In this document: one piece after another, positions 53,912 through 61,642 of the stretch | Layout: each line of letters begins with the position of its first letter | Position numbering within the stretch: position 1 is the stretch's first letter | Assembly (NCBI RefSeq): GCF_009177095.1 | Contig: NZ_AP021861.1 | Location: 3,206,501 to 3,270,500, forward strand | Direction: 5' to 3' | Source: Lacipirellula parvula | Lineage (GTDB): Bacteria; Planctomycetota; Planctomycetia; Pirellulales; Lacipirellulaceae | Length of the DNA stretch: 64,000 bases | Notes under the pieces: model-generated | Told to the model about the DNA's origin: nothing | Seen by the model: the letters and a program-made list of their open reading frames with translations, nothing else | The model's database searches: none | Made by a program: the position numbers and the translations under genes

Positions 53912-55483
53912 CTATTTCGCGGAAGCTTCGTCCGCGTGAGTTGTTTGATAAGCAATCGCCGAAAGCAGCAGCATTCGCCGCCCTTTGCTGTTGGGATCGG
54001 CGTCCGATCGCACCACGAGCCGCACCGTGTGTTCGCCGGGCGCGAGCCCGTAGACTCGCCACAAGTCGTCGTCGATCGTGTTCGGCACAATGTAATTATC
54101 TGCGACCAGATCGCTCTTTACCCCGTCAATGTAGACGTCTGCACGGCCGCCCGCTTCGGAAAGATTTCCCATTAGCGCCAAGCCGGTTCCGTTGAATTTC
54201 AACGTCGCCTCGCTGCCGGGAACGTTCGTCACCTTGGCGGGAACATTCTGCCGATCTCTCACGTCGCGCCATTTGCCGGTCCAGTGCCAGGCGGGATCGT
54301 TTGCTTTCCAGACCTTCGTGGGGATACCGAAGTTCCAAAGTTCAAGCTCCGGCGGCTGCGGCGCCTGCGGCGGGATCGTCACTTCAGCGTCGGTGACCAT
54401 GCCGCCGGCGTCGCGAATGACTTCCAAGGCGCGCGTCTCAGTCGACTTCACGATGTCGTTGAACGAGTAGTCGGTGTGGCTAAACTTCGTGTCCGCCAGC
54501 TTGGCGATTTCTTCCTTGTCGCTACTGGGCAGCTTGTCGAACCCAAGCATCGCCCCCAGAACGCCGAGCGCGCTTGCTGGATTACAGTCTGAATCTTGTC
54601 CGCAGCGGGTCGAAACCTCCATCGTTTGCTGCCAATCGCCGCGGCCGTAGAGCAGCCCCATCGCGACGTACGCTCCGTTAAGCTTGGCGTCGATGTTAAA
54701 CGGCCGGTGAACCCCGTTAGGGCAAACGTCATGCTTGTCCCACTTGTCTTCGAGTTTCTGCCAAACCTTCCGCCAATCGTCAGGTTCCTCGGCCGACCAC
54801 GCGAGCGTGTCAGCGATAATCTGCCCGTAGGGGCTGTCAGCGGGGATGCAAGCGAGGCCGGCCTCGACGACTTTACGCGGGTCGGTTTCGAAATAAGCGG
54901 CTGAGTACATCCCAGCGATAAACATCCCGCCGTAGAGGCCGTCGCCGTAGTTCATCACGCGCCCCACGCGGTCGCAGAAGGCGTTGGAGGCCTGAGGCAG
55001 ACCGGGGCACATAATGCCGATGAAGTCTGCTTCGATTTGAAAATCGATGTCGTCGGCATGCAGGTTGTAAGTCGGGTGCCCCGACATCGGCGCCGCGATG
55101 CCCCGATTGAGATTGCGTCGCGCCGCGGCGTTGGCGTGCCACAGTTTGTACTTGGTGCTTTTGAACGCATCGCCGTAGTCGGCAGTGGTCGCGTCGAGCC
55201 CTTTGGAGTCCATCACCCGGGCGAACGTCATCTCGACGTACAAATCGTCTTGGTCGATGGCGTTCGAAAGTGGATCGCCTTTGATCTCACCCTCGATCGT
55301 CTTACCGACGGTTTTGAATTCCGTCGGCGCGCCGTACGACACGCCGATCATCTGGGCAGCCCAGGCGCCGCGGATCTTGTCGCGTAAGACGCTGCGCGAA
55401 AGCTGCCGGGCAGGTTCAGCGTGGGCTTGAGCTGCGGCCGTCAGCACGGCCAGAAACAGCGTAAAGAAGCGTAGGGTAGGCAT
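53912..55483 (-). CDS. exported ADP-ribosylglycohydrolase-family protein with C-terminal beta domain
   Basis: A 523-residue protein with a signal peptide (MPTLRFFTLFLAVLTAAAQAHA). The DraG/ARH all-alpha fold is indicated by metal-site motifs DQDDLYVEM (78-86) and CGQDSDCNP near residue 298, plus RGAWAAQMIGVSYGAPTEF. About residues 400-515 form a separate galactose-binding-like beta domain (GTGLALMGNLSEAGGRADVYIDG, GEHTVRLVVRSD). DraG enzymes cut N- or O-ribosyl bonds and release ADP-ribose or ribosides. Export and the ribose genes downstream imply use on external ribosylated compounds. The ATG at 55483 opens the signal peptide; the longer frame is rejected. Confidence 0.83.
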   Translation of the reverse strand: MPTLRFFTLFLAVLTAAAQAHAEPARQLSRSVLRDKIRGAWAAQMIGVSYGAPTEFKTVGKTIEGEIKGDPLSNAIDQDDLYVEMTFARVMDSKGLDATTADYGDAFKSTKYKLWHANAAARRNLNRGIAAPMSGHPTYNLHADDIDFQIEADFIGIMCPGLPQASNAFCDRVGRVMNYGDGLYGGMFIAGMYSAAYFETDPRKVVEAGLACIPADSPYGQIIADTLAWSAEEPDDWRKVWQKLEDKWDKHDVCPNGVHRPFNIDAKLNGAYVAMGLLYGRGDWQQTMEVSTRCGQDSDCNPASALGVLGAMLGFDKLPSSDKEEIAKLADTKFSHTDYSFNDIVKSTETRALEVIRDAGGMVTDAEVTIPPQAPQPPELELWNFGIPTKVWKANDPAWHWTGKWRDVRDRQNVPAKVTNVPGSEATLKFNGTGLALMGNLSEAGGRADVYIDGVKSDLVADNYIVPNTIDDDLWRVYGLAPGEHTVRLVVRSDADPNSKGRRMLLLSAIAYQTTHADEASAK

Positions 55484-55497
55484 GGCATGAGTACGAT

Positions 55498-55521
55498 TCG
55501 CCTGCCGGTTTGGGCAGGCGA
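55498..55521. repeat. hairpin between lacI and the ribosyl hydrolase gene
   Basis: Perfect 9-bp arms TCGCCTGCC (55498-55506) and GGCAGGCGA (55513-55521) around six bases. No T-run on the minus strand, so it could be a REP-like palindrome, a processing site or an attenuating leader structure 15 bp before the hydrolase ATG. Confidence 0.5.
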
Positions 55522-55608
55522 GTGTCGCTTGGGTTGATAAGTAAGGAGAAGTGAATAGCGAATGCAAACGAGTCGCTTGATCTGCGAATTACTGCAGAAT
55601 CAAGCTCA

Positions 55609-56640
55609 TCAAACGTATTTAGGTGCAGCCACGGAACTCCGCGACACGAACTCCACCGGCAGGCGGTGCAGCAAGTCTCGCGGTTTTTTCCCCGTGCGAA
55701 TTTGGTCAATCAACAGTTCCGCCGCTCGGTGTCCGATCGCGTCGACGTCTTGTCGAACGACGCTCAGCGGGGAGGCGAGGAACTCAGCGAACGGCGCATC
55801 GTCGAACATTACCAGCGAAACGTCGCCGGGGATGCTCAGTTTCCGTTCGGCGAAAGCCCGCAGCGCTCCCAAAGCATTTTGGTTGCTGAACGCAAACATC
55901 GCTGACAGGTTAGGATGAGCGTCGAGCAGTTCGCAAGCCGAACGGTAGCCGGACTCTTCGCTGAAATCATCGCCGCGAACGAGCGTCGGATCGACTTCAA
56001 TGTTGTTAGCTTGGAGCGAATTCTTGAACCCCAAGAGGCGTTCGTCATTGGATGACGTTCCCGGTCGGCCTTGTAGACAGCCAATGCGACGATGTCCTTT
56101 ATCGATCATCGCGCTCGTTGCCATAAAGGCGCCGCGCTCGTTGTCCGAGGTGACCGTCGGGAGGTGGACCTCGGAAAACCAACGGTCGACGACTACGACG
56201 TTGGTCCCGGCTTGTTTTAACGACTGCAAATGCGAGCTTGAGCCGCCAATCGCACAAATGATGAGGCCTTCGACCTGTCGAGATTGGAGGTGAGTCAGAA
56301 GTTCTTTTTCATGGTCGATCGAGTCGTGGCTGTCTGCCAGCAACGTCGACAACCCGTGCTGCTCCGCGAACACCGTGGCCTTTCGCGCGATCGCCGCGAA
56401 GAACGGGTTGGAGGCGTCGGGCACTAACAAACCGATCAGGCCCGAGCGGCGATTGCGGAGCGATCGCGCGACGTGGCTAGGCTGAAATCCTAACCCTTTA
56501 GCCGCCAAGAGGATCGCTTCTTCCGTCTTTGCGCTGATGCGGCACTCGCGTGCCTTACCGGCCAATGCTCGAGAGGCCGTCGACGTCGAGACGCCCGCCG
56601 CGGCGGCGACGTGCTCCAGCGTTACGGGTTCTTGGGTCAT
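55609..56640 (-). CDS. LacI-family transcriptional regulator of the ribose cluster
   Basis: A 343-residue regulator. The helix-turn-helix and hinge occupy residues 6-60 (TLEHVAAAAGVSTSTASRAL, then FQPSHVARSLRNRRSGLIG); the periplasmic-binding-protein-like core follows with LVPDASNPFFAAIARKA and MIDKGHRRIGCLQG. It is of RbsR/PurR size. GGAGG lies 6 bp before the ATG. The operator at 56683-56706 has the central CG that LacI proteins contact, so autoregulation is likely. It leads the cluster of hydrolase, transporter and kinase. Confidence 0.9.
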   Translation of the reverse strand: MTQEPVTLEHVAAAAGVSTSTASRALAGKARECRISAKTEEAILLAAKGLGFQPSHVARSLRNRRSGLIGLLVPDASNPFFAAIARKATVFAEQHGLSTLLADSHDSIDHEKELLTHLQSRQVEGLIICAIGGSSSHLQSLKQAGTNVVVVDRWFSEVHLPTVTSDNERGAFMATSAMIDKGHRRIGCLQGRPGTSSNDERLLGFKNSLQANNIEVDPTLVRGDDFSEESGYRSACELLDAHPNLSAMFAFSNQNALGALRAFAERKLSIPGDVSLVMFDDAPFAEFLASPLSVVRQDVDAIGHRAAELLIDQIRTGKKPRDLLHRLPVEFVSRSSVAAPKYV

Positions 56641-56682
56641 TTCGCCTCCGGCGATCCGGTCGTGAAATAAATTTCAAAAAAA

Positions 56683-56706
56683 CCTTGCACAATCGTTTGT
56701 GCAAGG
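56683..56706. promoter_or_regulatory. LacI-type operator
   Basis: A 24-bp dyad with perfect 10-bp arms CCTTGCACAA and TTGTGCAAGG around TCGT, so the centre is the CpG step typical of LacI-family operators. It lies just downstream of the lacI -10 box and 43 bp before the ATG. A further half-site, TTGCACA, is at 56712-56718. Confidence 0.8.
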
Positions 56707-56708
56707 TC

Positions 56709-56737
56709 ATATTGCACACAGAGAAAGAAAAAGTCAA
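56709..56737 (-). promoter_or_regulatory. lacI promoter
   Basis: On the minus strand TTGACT (56737-56732) and CAATAT (56714-56709) are 17 bp apart, placing the operator over the expected start of transcription. The -10 match is modest; the -35 is good. Confidence 0.5.
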
Positions 56738-57009
56738 TCGGTTTTGGCAAGTGGTACGCCAAACGGTTGACGCGAAACTCATCTGCTCCTGACCAATCCA
56801 TCGGCGTCGTTCGCGCCAAACAATCAGTCGGCGACGGTTGCGTCGGATTAGCCGTTCGATTGGAAACTTTTCACTTTTGGAGACTGATCAACGTCGCTGG
56901 AAACGGCGCTCTGCATGCGCAAGCGTGAAGCAAGATCGGTAGGCGTCTCGCCGCCTCCGCGACGCGTTGATTGTTGCAACAGGCGGATTCAACCAAGAGG
57001 GCTCTAGGC

Positions 57010-58896
57010 ATGGCTCGAAGAAACTGGCCGTCCATCCACATCGGGAGCGGTATGCTCGCTTTGATTTCAATCCCGTTTGCCGGCCTCGTCGCTTTCGGCC
57101 AGACGAGCACCTACGTAACCGATACCGACGCCTCGGGATCTTGGCATGCGGCCGGGAACTGGGACAACGGGATCCCTAACGCAACCGATGCTGTCGCAAT
57201 TCTGAATCAGCCGATTTCCACCGGCGTTTCCGCCGGCTCGACGTACACCCTCTCGCTCGGCGGCAACGACACGGTCGTCGGCACGCTCACCTCCAATAAT
57301 CATCCGACCGATCCGACGAAATACTTCCGCACTCAGATCACGCAAGGAACGCTTGTCTTCAGGACGAGTTCCGGCGCCGCGACGTTGAACGAGAATCTCG
57401 GCGCGGCCGATCAGCTGGAAAGCCGTTTGCGGATCAACGTCCCCGTCCGCGTCGAGTCCGATCTAGTCGTCAATGCGAACAACTCGCTCAGCAGGAACAC
57501 GAATACTGAGTTTGCGCAGCGCATCGACGGCGCCGCCGCCCGCACGATCACGAAAGAGGGCCAGGGAAATTTGCAGTTGGGATTCGCCGGAACGCTGGGG
57601 GCGACGGAAGGCTTTCTGGGGAATTTGGTCATCAATGCCGGCGGCGTGCGGTTGATTATCCCCAACGGTTCTGCTGCAGGGATGCTGAATCCGACGCTCA
57701 GCAAGGCGGCGGGCGTCACTGTGAACAGCGGCGGCCAATTGCAAATCGGCAACGCCCTGTCGAGCGTCACGCTCGGACCAGGCGCCGAGTTGAAACTGAA
57801 CGGTCCTGGCAAGCCGGCGTTTCCAGGATTGGTCACCCAGAACGGCGCCTTGCGGTTCGATGGCGCCGGTGAAGTTGTCGCTAGCTTCAACAGCCCCGTC
57901 AACTTGCAATCGGCGTCGCAAATCAACGTGGCGGCCGCCGATTCTACGGGCGTCCTGTCGGCTGAGGTGAGAGGCGTAGGCCTTCTCCAAAAGTCGGGTA
58001 ACGGTTTGTTGAAACTCGCGGCGGCCAACGTCTACTCAGGCGGCACGACCATTTCCAACGGCGCCCTGGCGGTCAGCAACGCCTCCGGTTCGGGCGTGGG
58101 CACGGGCGACGTCGCCGTCAACGCCGCGATCCTTGGCGGCACGGGCACGTTGGGCTCGGTGGGCGATGCGTCGAACGTCACGCTTGTCGGCGGCACGCTC
58201 GCGCCCGGCGATCTTGCATCAACCCTCGGAGCCAATTTGCCGACTCCGCAACTGCCCAATCTCTACACGTCGGCCGGCAGGCTTACCATCTTGGGCGATC
58301 TTGCTTTCGATGCAGCCTCGACGATGCAAGTCGATTTGACTGGCGCCGTCGCGGCGACCGGTTACGACCAAGTCGTCTCCAGCGGCGCCATCTCGTTGAG
58401 CGGCGCCACGCTCAATCTGTCGCTCGGCGCCTACGTGCCCGCGGGCACCGAGACGTTCACGCTCATCAACAACACGGGGAACGGTGCGATTAGCGGCGCG
58501 TTTGGCAATTACGCACAAGGCGCCGCGGTCGATCTGGCCGGGAAGACTTTCTACATCAACTATATGGGCGGCACGGGCAACGACGTGGTGCTCAGCGCCA
58601 CCCAGCCTGGCACGGAAGACGCCGATTTTGACAACGACGGCGACGTCGATGGCGCCGACTTCCTCACTTGGCAGCGCAACTTTGGTACGGCCGGCGACAA
58701 CGCGCACGGCAACGCGAACGGCGACGGTACGGTCGATGGTTTGGACCTAGCCGTTTGGCGCAATCAATTCGGCGCCGGCAGCCCCGCCAACGTGGCCGCG
58801 TCCGCGATTCCTGAACCCGCATCGGCGGCGCTGTTGCTGCTCGCCGCGGGCGCGTTGGCCGGAGCCCGTCGATCAGCGACCGCATGCCGGAAGTAG
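57010..58896 (+). CDS. PEP-CTERM surface protein with autotransporter-type repeats and dockerin-like segment
   Basis: A 628-residue secreted protein. Signal peptide to about residue 30; a beta-rich body with an autotransporter-associated strand repeat near 330-365 (GLLKLAAANVYSGGTTISNG); a dockerin type I-like pair of Asp-rich loops at about 536-595 (DFDNDGDVDGADFLTWQRNF and NGDGTVDGLDLAVWRNQFG); and a PEP-CTERM tail at about 600-628 (IPEPASAALLLLAAGALAG then ARRS). It is presumably sorted by an exosortase and processed at the surface. The ATG at 57010 starts the signal peptide. Confidence 0.85.
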   Translation: MARRNWPSIHIGSGMLALISIPFAGLVAFGQTSTYVTDTDASGSWHAAGNWDNGIPNATDAVAILNQPISTGVSAGSTYTLSLGGNDTVVGTLTSNNHPTDPTKYFRTQITQGTLVFRTSSGAATLNENLGAADQLESRLRINVPVRVESDLVVNANNSLSRNTNTEFAQRIDGAAARTITKEGQGNLQLGFAGTLGATEGFLGNLVINAGGVRLIIPNGSAAGMLNPTLSKAAGVTVNSGGQLQIGNALSSVTLGPGAELKLNGPGKPAFPGLVTQNGALRFDGAGEVVASFNSPVNLQSASQINVAAADSTGVLSAEVRGVGLLQKSGNGLLKLAAANVYSGGTTISNGALAVSNASGSGVGTGDVAVNAAILGGTGTLGSVGDASNVTLVGGTLAPGDLASTLGANLPTPQLPNLYTSAGRLTILGDLAFDAASTMQVDLTGAVAATGYDQVVSSGAISLSGATLNLSLGAYVPAGTETFTLINNTGNGAISGAFGNYAQGAAVDLAGKTFYINYMGGTGNDVVLSATQPGTEDADFDNDGDVDGADFLTWQRNFGTAGDNAHGNANGDGTVDGLDLAVWRNQFGAGSPANVAASAIPEPASAALLLLAAGALAGARRSATACRK

Positions 58897-59005
58897 GTAG
58901 GAAGGTCGGAAGCAGGAAAGTTTGTGGACCGCGGGGTGTTTCGGAGGAGAGGCCGAGCCCGGTTGGTTCATCTGGTTCGATGCCCCTAGTGAAGTGGTGT
59001 CCGCA

Positions 59006-60115
59006 ATGAATGCTCATCGTTCGATAGAGTCCCGCAACTACTGCTTCTTGGCGTGCCTTCGCACGTCGCGTGTGAAGCGTCGCTCGGGGTTCACGCTCGT
59101 GGAATTGCTTGTGGTCATTGCGATCATCGGCGTGTTAGTCGCGCTCTTGCTGCCGGCCGTTCAGGCGGCTCGCGAAGCGGCTCGCCGGTCGCAATGCACG
59201 AACAACCTAAGGCAGTGCGCCTTGGCCGCGCTCAACTATGAGGGCGCGAAGAAGGAGTTTCCGATTGGACGGCGGAGCGGACAGAATGCAGATGCGTCTA
59301 CGATCACTCAATGGGGGCATTTAGCGCATATCCTGCCTTACGTCGAAGCGAATACGACGCATCAAATGATTGATTTAACTGCGTCGCCGAAAGATAGCCC
59401 GATCAAATTTGTTTCGTTTCCGTTCCTGCTTTGTCCGTCGGACCCGGACGACCGCGTCAATAATGATACCTGTACCGCCGGCACCGATTGGCTCAATGTG
59501 GGACGAACCGGCATCCGCGGCAACGGCGGCAACGACACCGGGGTGACTCCAATCCCTGGAACGACGCCCGGACCGGGTCGCCCTCCCTTGGAACGTAACA
59601 ACGGCATCTTCGTAACGAACGCGGCTATCCGGATTAAGGAGATAACGGACGGCACCTCGCATACCGCGATTTACAGCGAACGCGTACGAGGCGACGGTGA
59701 TACTTCAGTCGTTGAGGAATCGAGCGACTGGTTAAGAATGGGCGGCGCCGCCGAAGATACGGCTGACCAGTCGTACACGTCATGCACGTCGATCGCCAAT
59801 CCGGGCGTACTGACCGGTACGAGTCAGTTTTGCTGCGGCGGACGCAACTGGTTGCATGGCGACTATTCGACTTCCCGCTACAACCATTTGATGCCGCCCA
59901 ACTCCCGCAGTTGCACGCACGGTAGCGGCGGCTTGACTGCCGTTCCGGTCAATGAGCAAGGCACGGCGACGACAGCCTCAAGTAATCACAAGGGGGGCGT
60001 GAACTTGGCAATGGCTGATGGCAGCACGCGCTTTGTCGCTGACGGCGTGGATCCCATCGTTTGGCGAGCAGCGGGCTCACGGGACGGCGAAGAGGCGGTA
60101 GGCGACTCCCTATGA
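59006..60115 (+). CDS. DUF1559 protein with prepilin-type leader
   Basis: A 369-residue protein of the family greatly expanded in planctomycetes. The type IV pilin-like cleavage/methylation motif is at about residues 26-60 (RSGFTLVELLVVIAIIGVLVALLLPAV followed by QAAREAARRSQC). A C-terminal LAMADGSTRFVADG is the family's H-X9-DG end. It forms pseudopilin-like surface structures of unknown role. The ATG at 59006 is preferred over the upstream open frame, which lacks coding features. Its TGA overlaps the ATG of the following sulfatase (ATGA). Confidence 0.9.
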   Translation: MNAHRSIESRNYCFLACLRTSRVKRRSGFTLVELLVVIAIIGVLVALLLPAVQAAREAARRSQCTNNLRQCALAALNYEGAKKEFPIGRRSGQNADASTITQWGHLAHILPYVEANTTHQMIDLTASPKDSPIKFVSFPFLLCPSDPDDRVNNDTCTAGTDWLNVGRTGIRGNGGNDTGVTPIPGTTPGPGRPPLERNNGIFVTNAAIRIKEITDGTSHTAIYSERVRGDGDTSVVEESSDWLRMGGAAEDTADQSYTSCTSIANPGVLTGTSQFCCGGRNWLHGDYSTSRYNHLMPPNSRSCTHGSGGLTAVPVNEQGTATTASSNHKGGVNLAMADGSTRFVADGVDPIVWRAAGSRDGEEAVGDSL

Positions 60116-61632
60116 TGCTTTCCCACTTTCGATCGATCGTTCGCCAGCGATGCCTGGGTATGCCTGCGGCATGCCGTTTGGCGTTGCTGCTAACGTCGTG
60201 GTCGGCGGTTGTCGCGAGTTTTCCTGGGGCAGCACTCGCGGCAGCGCCGGCCAGCGGCGCGAAACCGAACATCGTCCTGATTTTGGTCGACGATCTCGGT
60301 TACGGCGCGTTGGGATGCTACGGCCAAAAGCTGGTCGCTACGCCGAATATCGATCGCATGGCGGCGGAAGGGCTACGGTTCACCGATGCCTATTCTGGCG
60401 GTCCTGTCTGCGCATCGTCGCGTTGCGTGCTGATGACCGGGGTGCACGGCGGCCACGCCCGCGTGCGCGGCAACGGCGATGCGTCAATGCCAGGGCTCTC
60501 ATTGTTGGCGAGCGACGTGAGCCTGCCGCGCGTCATGAAGGATGCAGGGTACGCCACGGGCCTGATTGGCAAATGGGGATTAGGCGACGTCGGCAAAGCA
60601 CAGGCCGGACTGCCGACTCGACAGGGGTTCGACTACTTTTTCGGCTATCTTCGCCACGGCCACGCGCACAACTACTATCCGGCGTTTTTATGGCGAAATG
60701 AGTCGAAGGTGAAGCTCCGCAACGGTCCGACAAAAGGATTGGCCGCTGATCGCGGAACGTCGGCAAAGAAGGTGGAGTACAGCCATGATCTGTTTGCGGA
60801 AGAGGCGCTCAAGTTCGTGCGCGAACATGCTGACGAACCATTTTTCTTGACGGTGGCATTCACGATTCCGCACTGCAATAACGAAGCAGGCGCGAACGGC
60901 ATGGAGACGCCGAGCTACGGCAAGTACGCCGACCGCGATTGGCCCGAACCGCTAAAAGGTTACGCGGCGATGATGGAGCGCATGGACGGCGACGTCGGGC
61001 GACTGCTCGCGCTTATTAAGGAGTTGGGCATTGACGATAAAACCTTGGTGATCTTCGCTTCGGACAATGGGGCGCCCAGGGACGAAGGCGGGTTCGACGC
61101 CGAGTTCTTCGACGCCAACGGGCCTTTCCGCGGCTTCAAGGGCCATGTGACGGAAGCGGGCATCCGCATTCCGCTCATCGCTTGCTGGCCGGGGCATGTG
61201 CCCGCAGGCGAGACCACCGCAACGCCCGTGTACTTCGCCGACGTGATGCCGACCTTCGCGGCGCTAGCCGGCGGCGCCGCTCCGCAGCAGACCGACGGCA
61301 AGGACTTCTCGCCGTCGCTCGCCGGGAAAGATCAGCCGGAGTTGGCGGATCGATTCTTCTACTGGGAATTCGATAAGCTCGATCTCCAGCAGCAAGGATC
61401 GCGTTGGAACAATTGGAAGGCGATTCGCGATCCGAAGTCAGGCGCGATCGAACTCTATGATCTTGCTACCGACGTCGGCGAAACAACAAATCTCGCGGCG
61501 GAGCATCCAGATATCGTCGCTCGATTCGCTGAATTTTTCCGCACCGCTCGGACCGATTCGCCCTACTGGCCGGTGACGGCCGAGAGCAAAGCGCCGGTGA
61601 AACGGGAAAAGTCTGCAAGTCCCGCAAGCTAA
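60112..61632 (+). CDS. exported arylsulfatase-like protein with variant CASSR motif
   Basis: A 506-residue sulfatase. Signal sequence in residues 18-46 after a basic start; metal site IVLILVDDLGYGALGCYG; GKWGLGD; second metal cluster VIFASDNGAP. The formylglycine motif reads C100-A-S-S-R, with serine where proline or alanine is usual. The ATG at 60112 overlaps the DUF1559 stop by 4 bp; an adjacent ATG at 60115 is equally possible. It is followed by another sulfatase after 10 bp, so the three genes are one operon. Confidence 0.87.
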   Translation: MMLSHFRSIVRQRCLGMPAACRLALLLTSWSAVVASFPGAALAAAPASGAKPNIVLILVDDLGYGALGCYGQKLVATPNIDRMAAEGLRFTDAYSGGPVCASSRCVLMTGVHGGHARVRGNGDASMPGLSLLASDVSLPRVMKDAGYATGLIGKWGLGDVGKAQAGLPTRQGFDYFFGYLRHGHAHNYYPAFLWRNESKVKLRNGPTKGLAADRGTSAKKVEYSHDLFAEEALKFVREHADEPFFLTVAFTIPHCNNEAGANGMETPSYGKYADRDWPEPLKGYAAMMERMDGDVGRLLALIKELGIDDKTLVIFASDNGAPRDEGGFDAEFFDANGPFRGFKGHVTEAGIRIPLIACWPGHVPAGETTATPVYFADVMPTFAALAGGAAPQQTDGKDFSPSLAGKDQPELADRFFYWEFDKLDLQQQGSRWNNWKAIRDPKSGAIELYDLATDVGETTNLAAEHPDIVARFAEFFRTARTDSPYWPVTAESKAPVKREKSASPAS

Positions 61633-61642
61633 GGCGCCGCGA

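Larger units (their letters stand above)
56641..57009. other. 369-bp divergent region lacI / PEP-CTERM gene
   Basis: Contains the lacI promoter and operator (56683-56737). The remaining 270 bp toward the PEP-CTERM gene show no clear promoter, hairpin or gene; local AT content is raised around 56670-56750. Confidence 0.55.
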
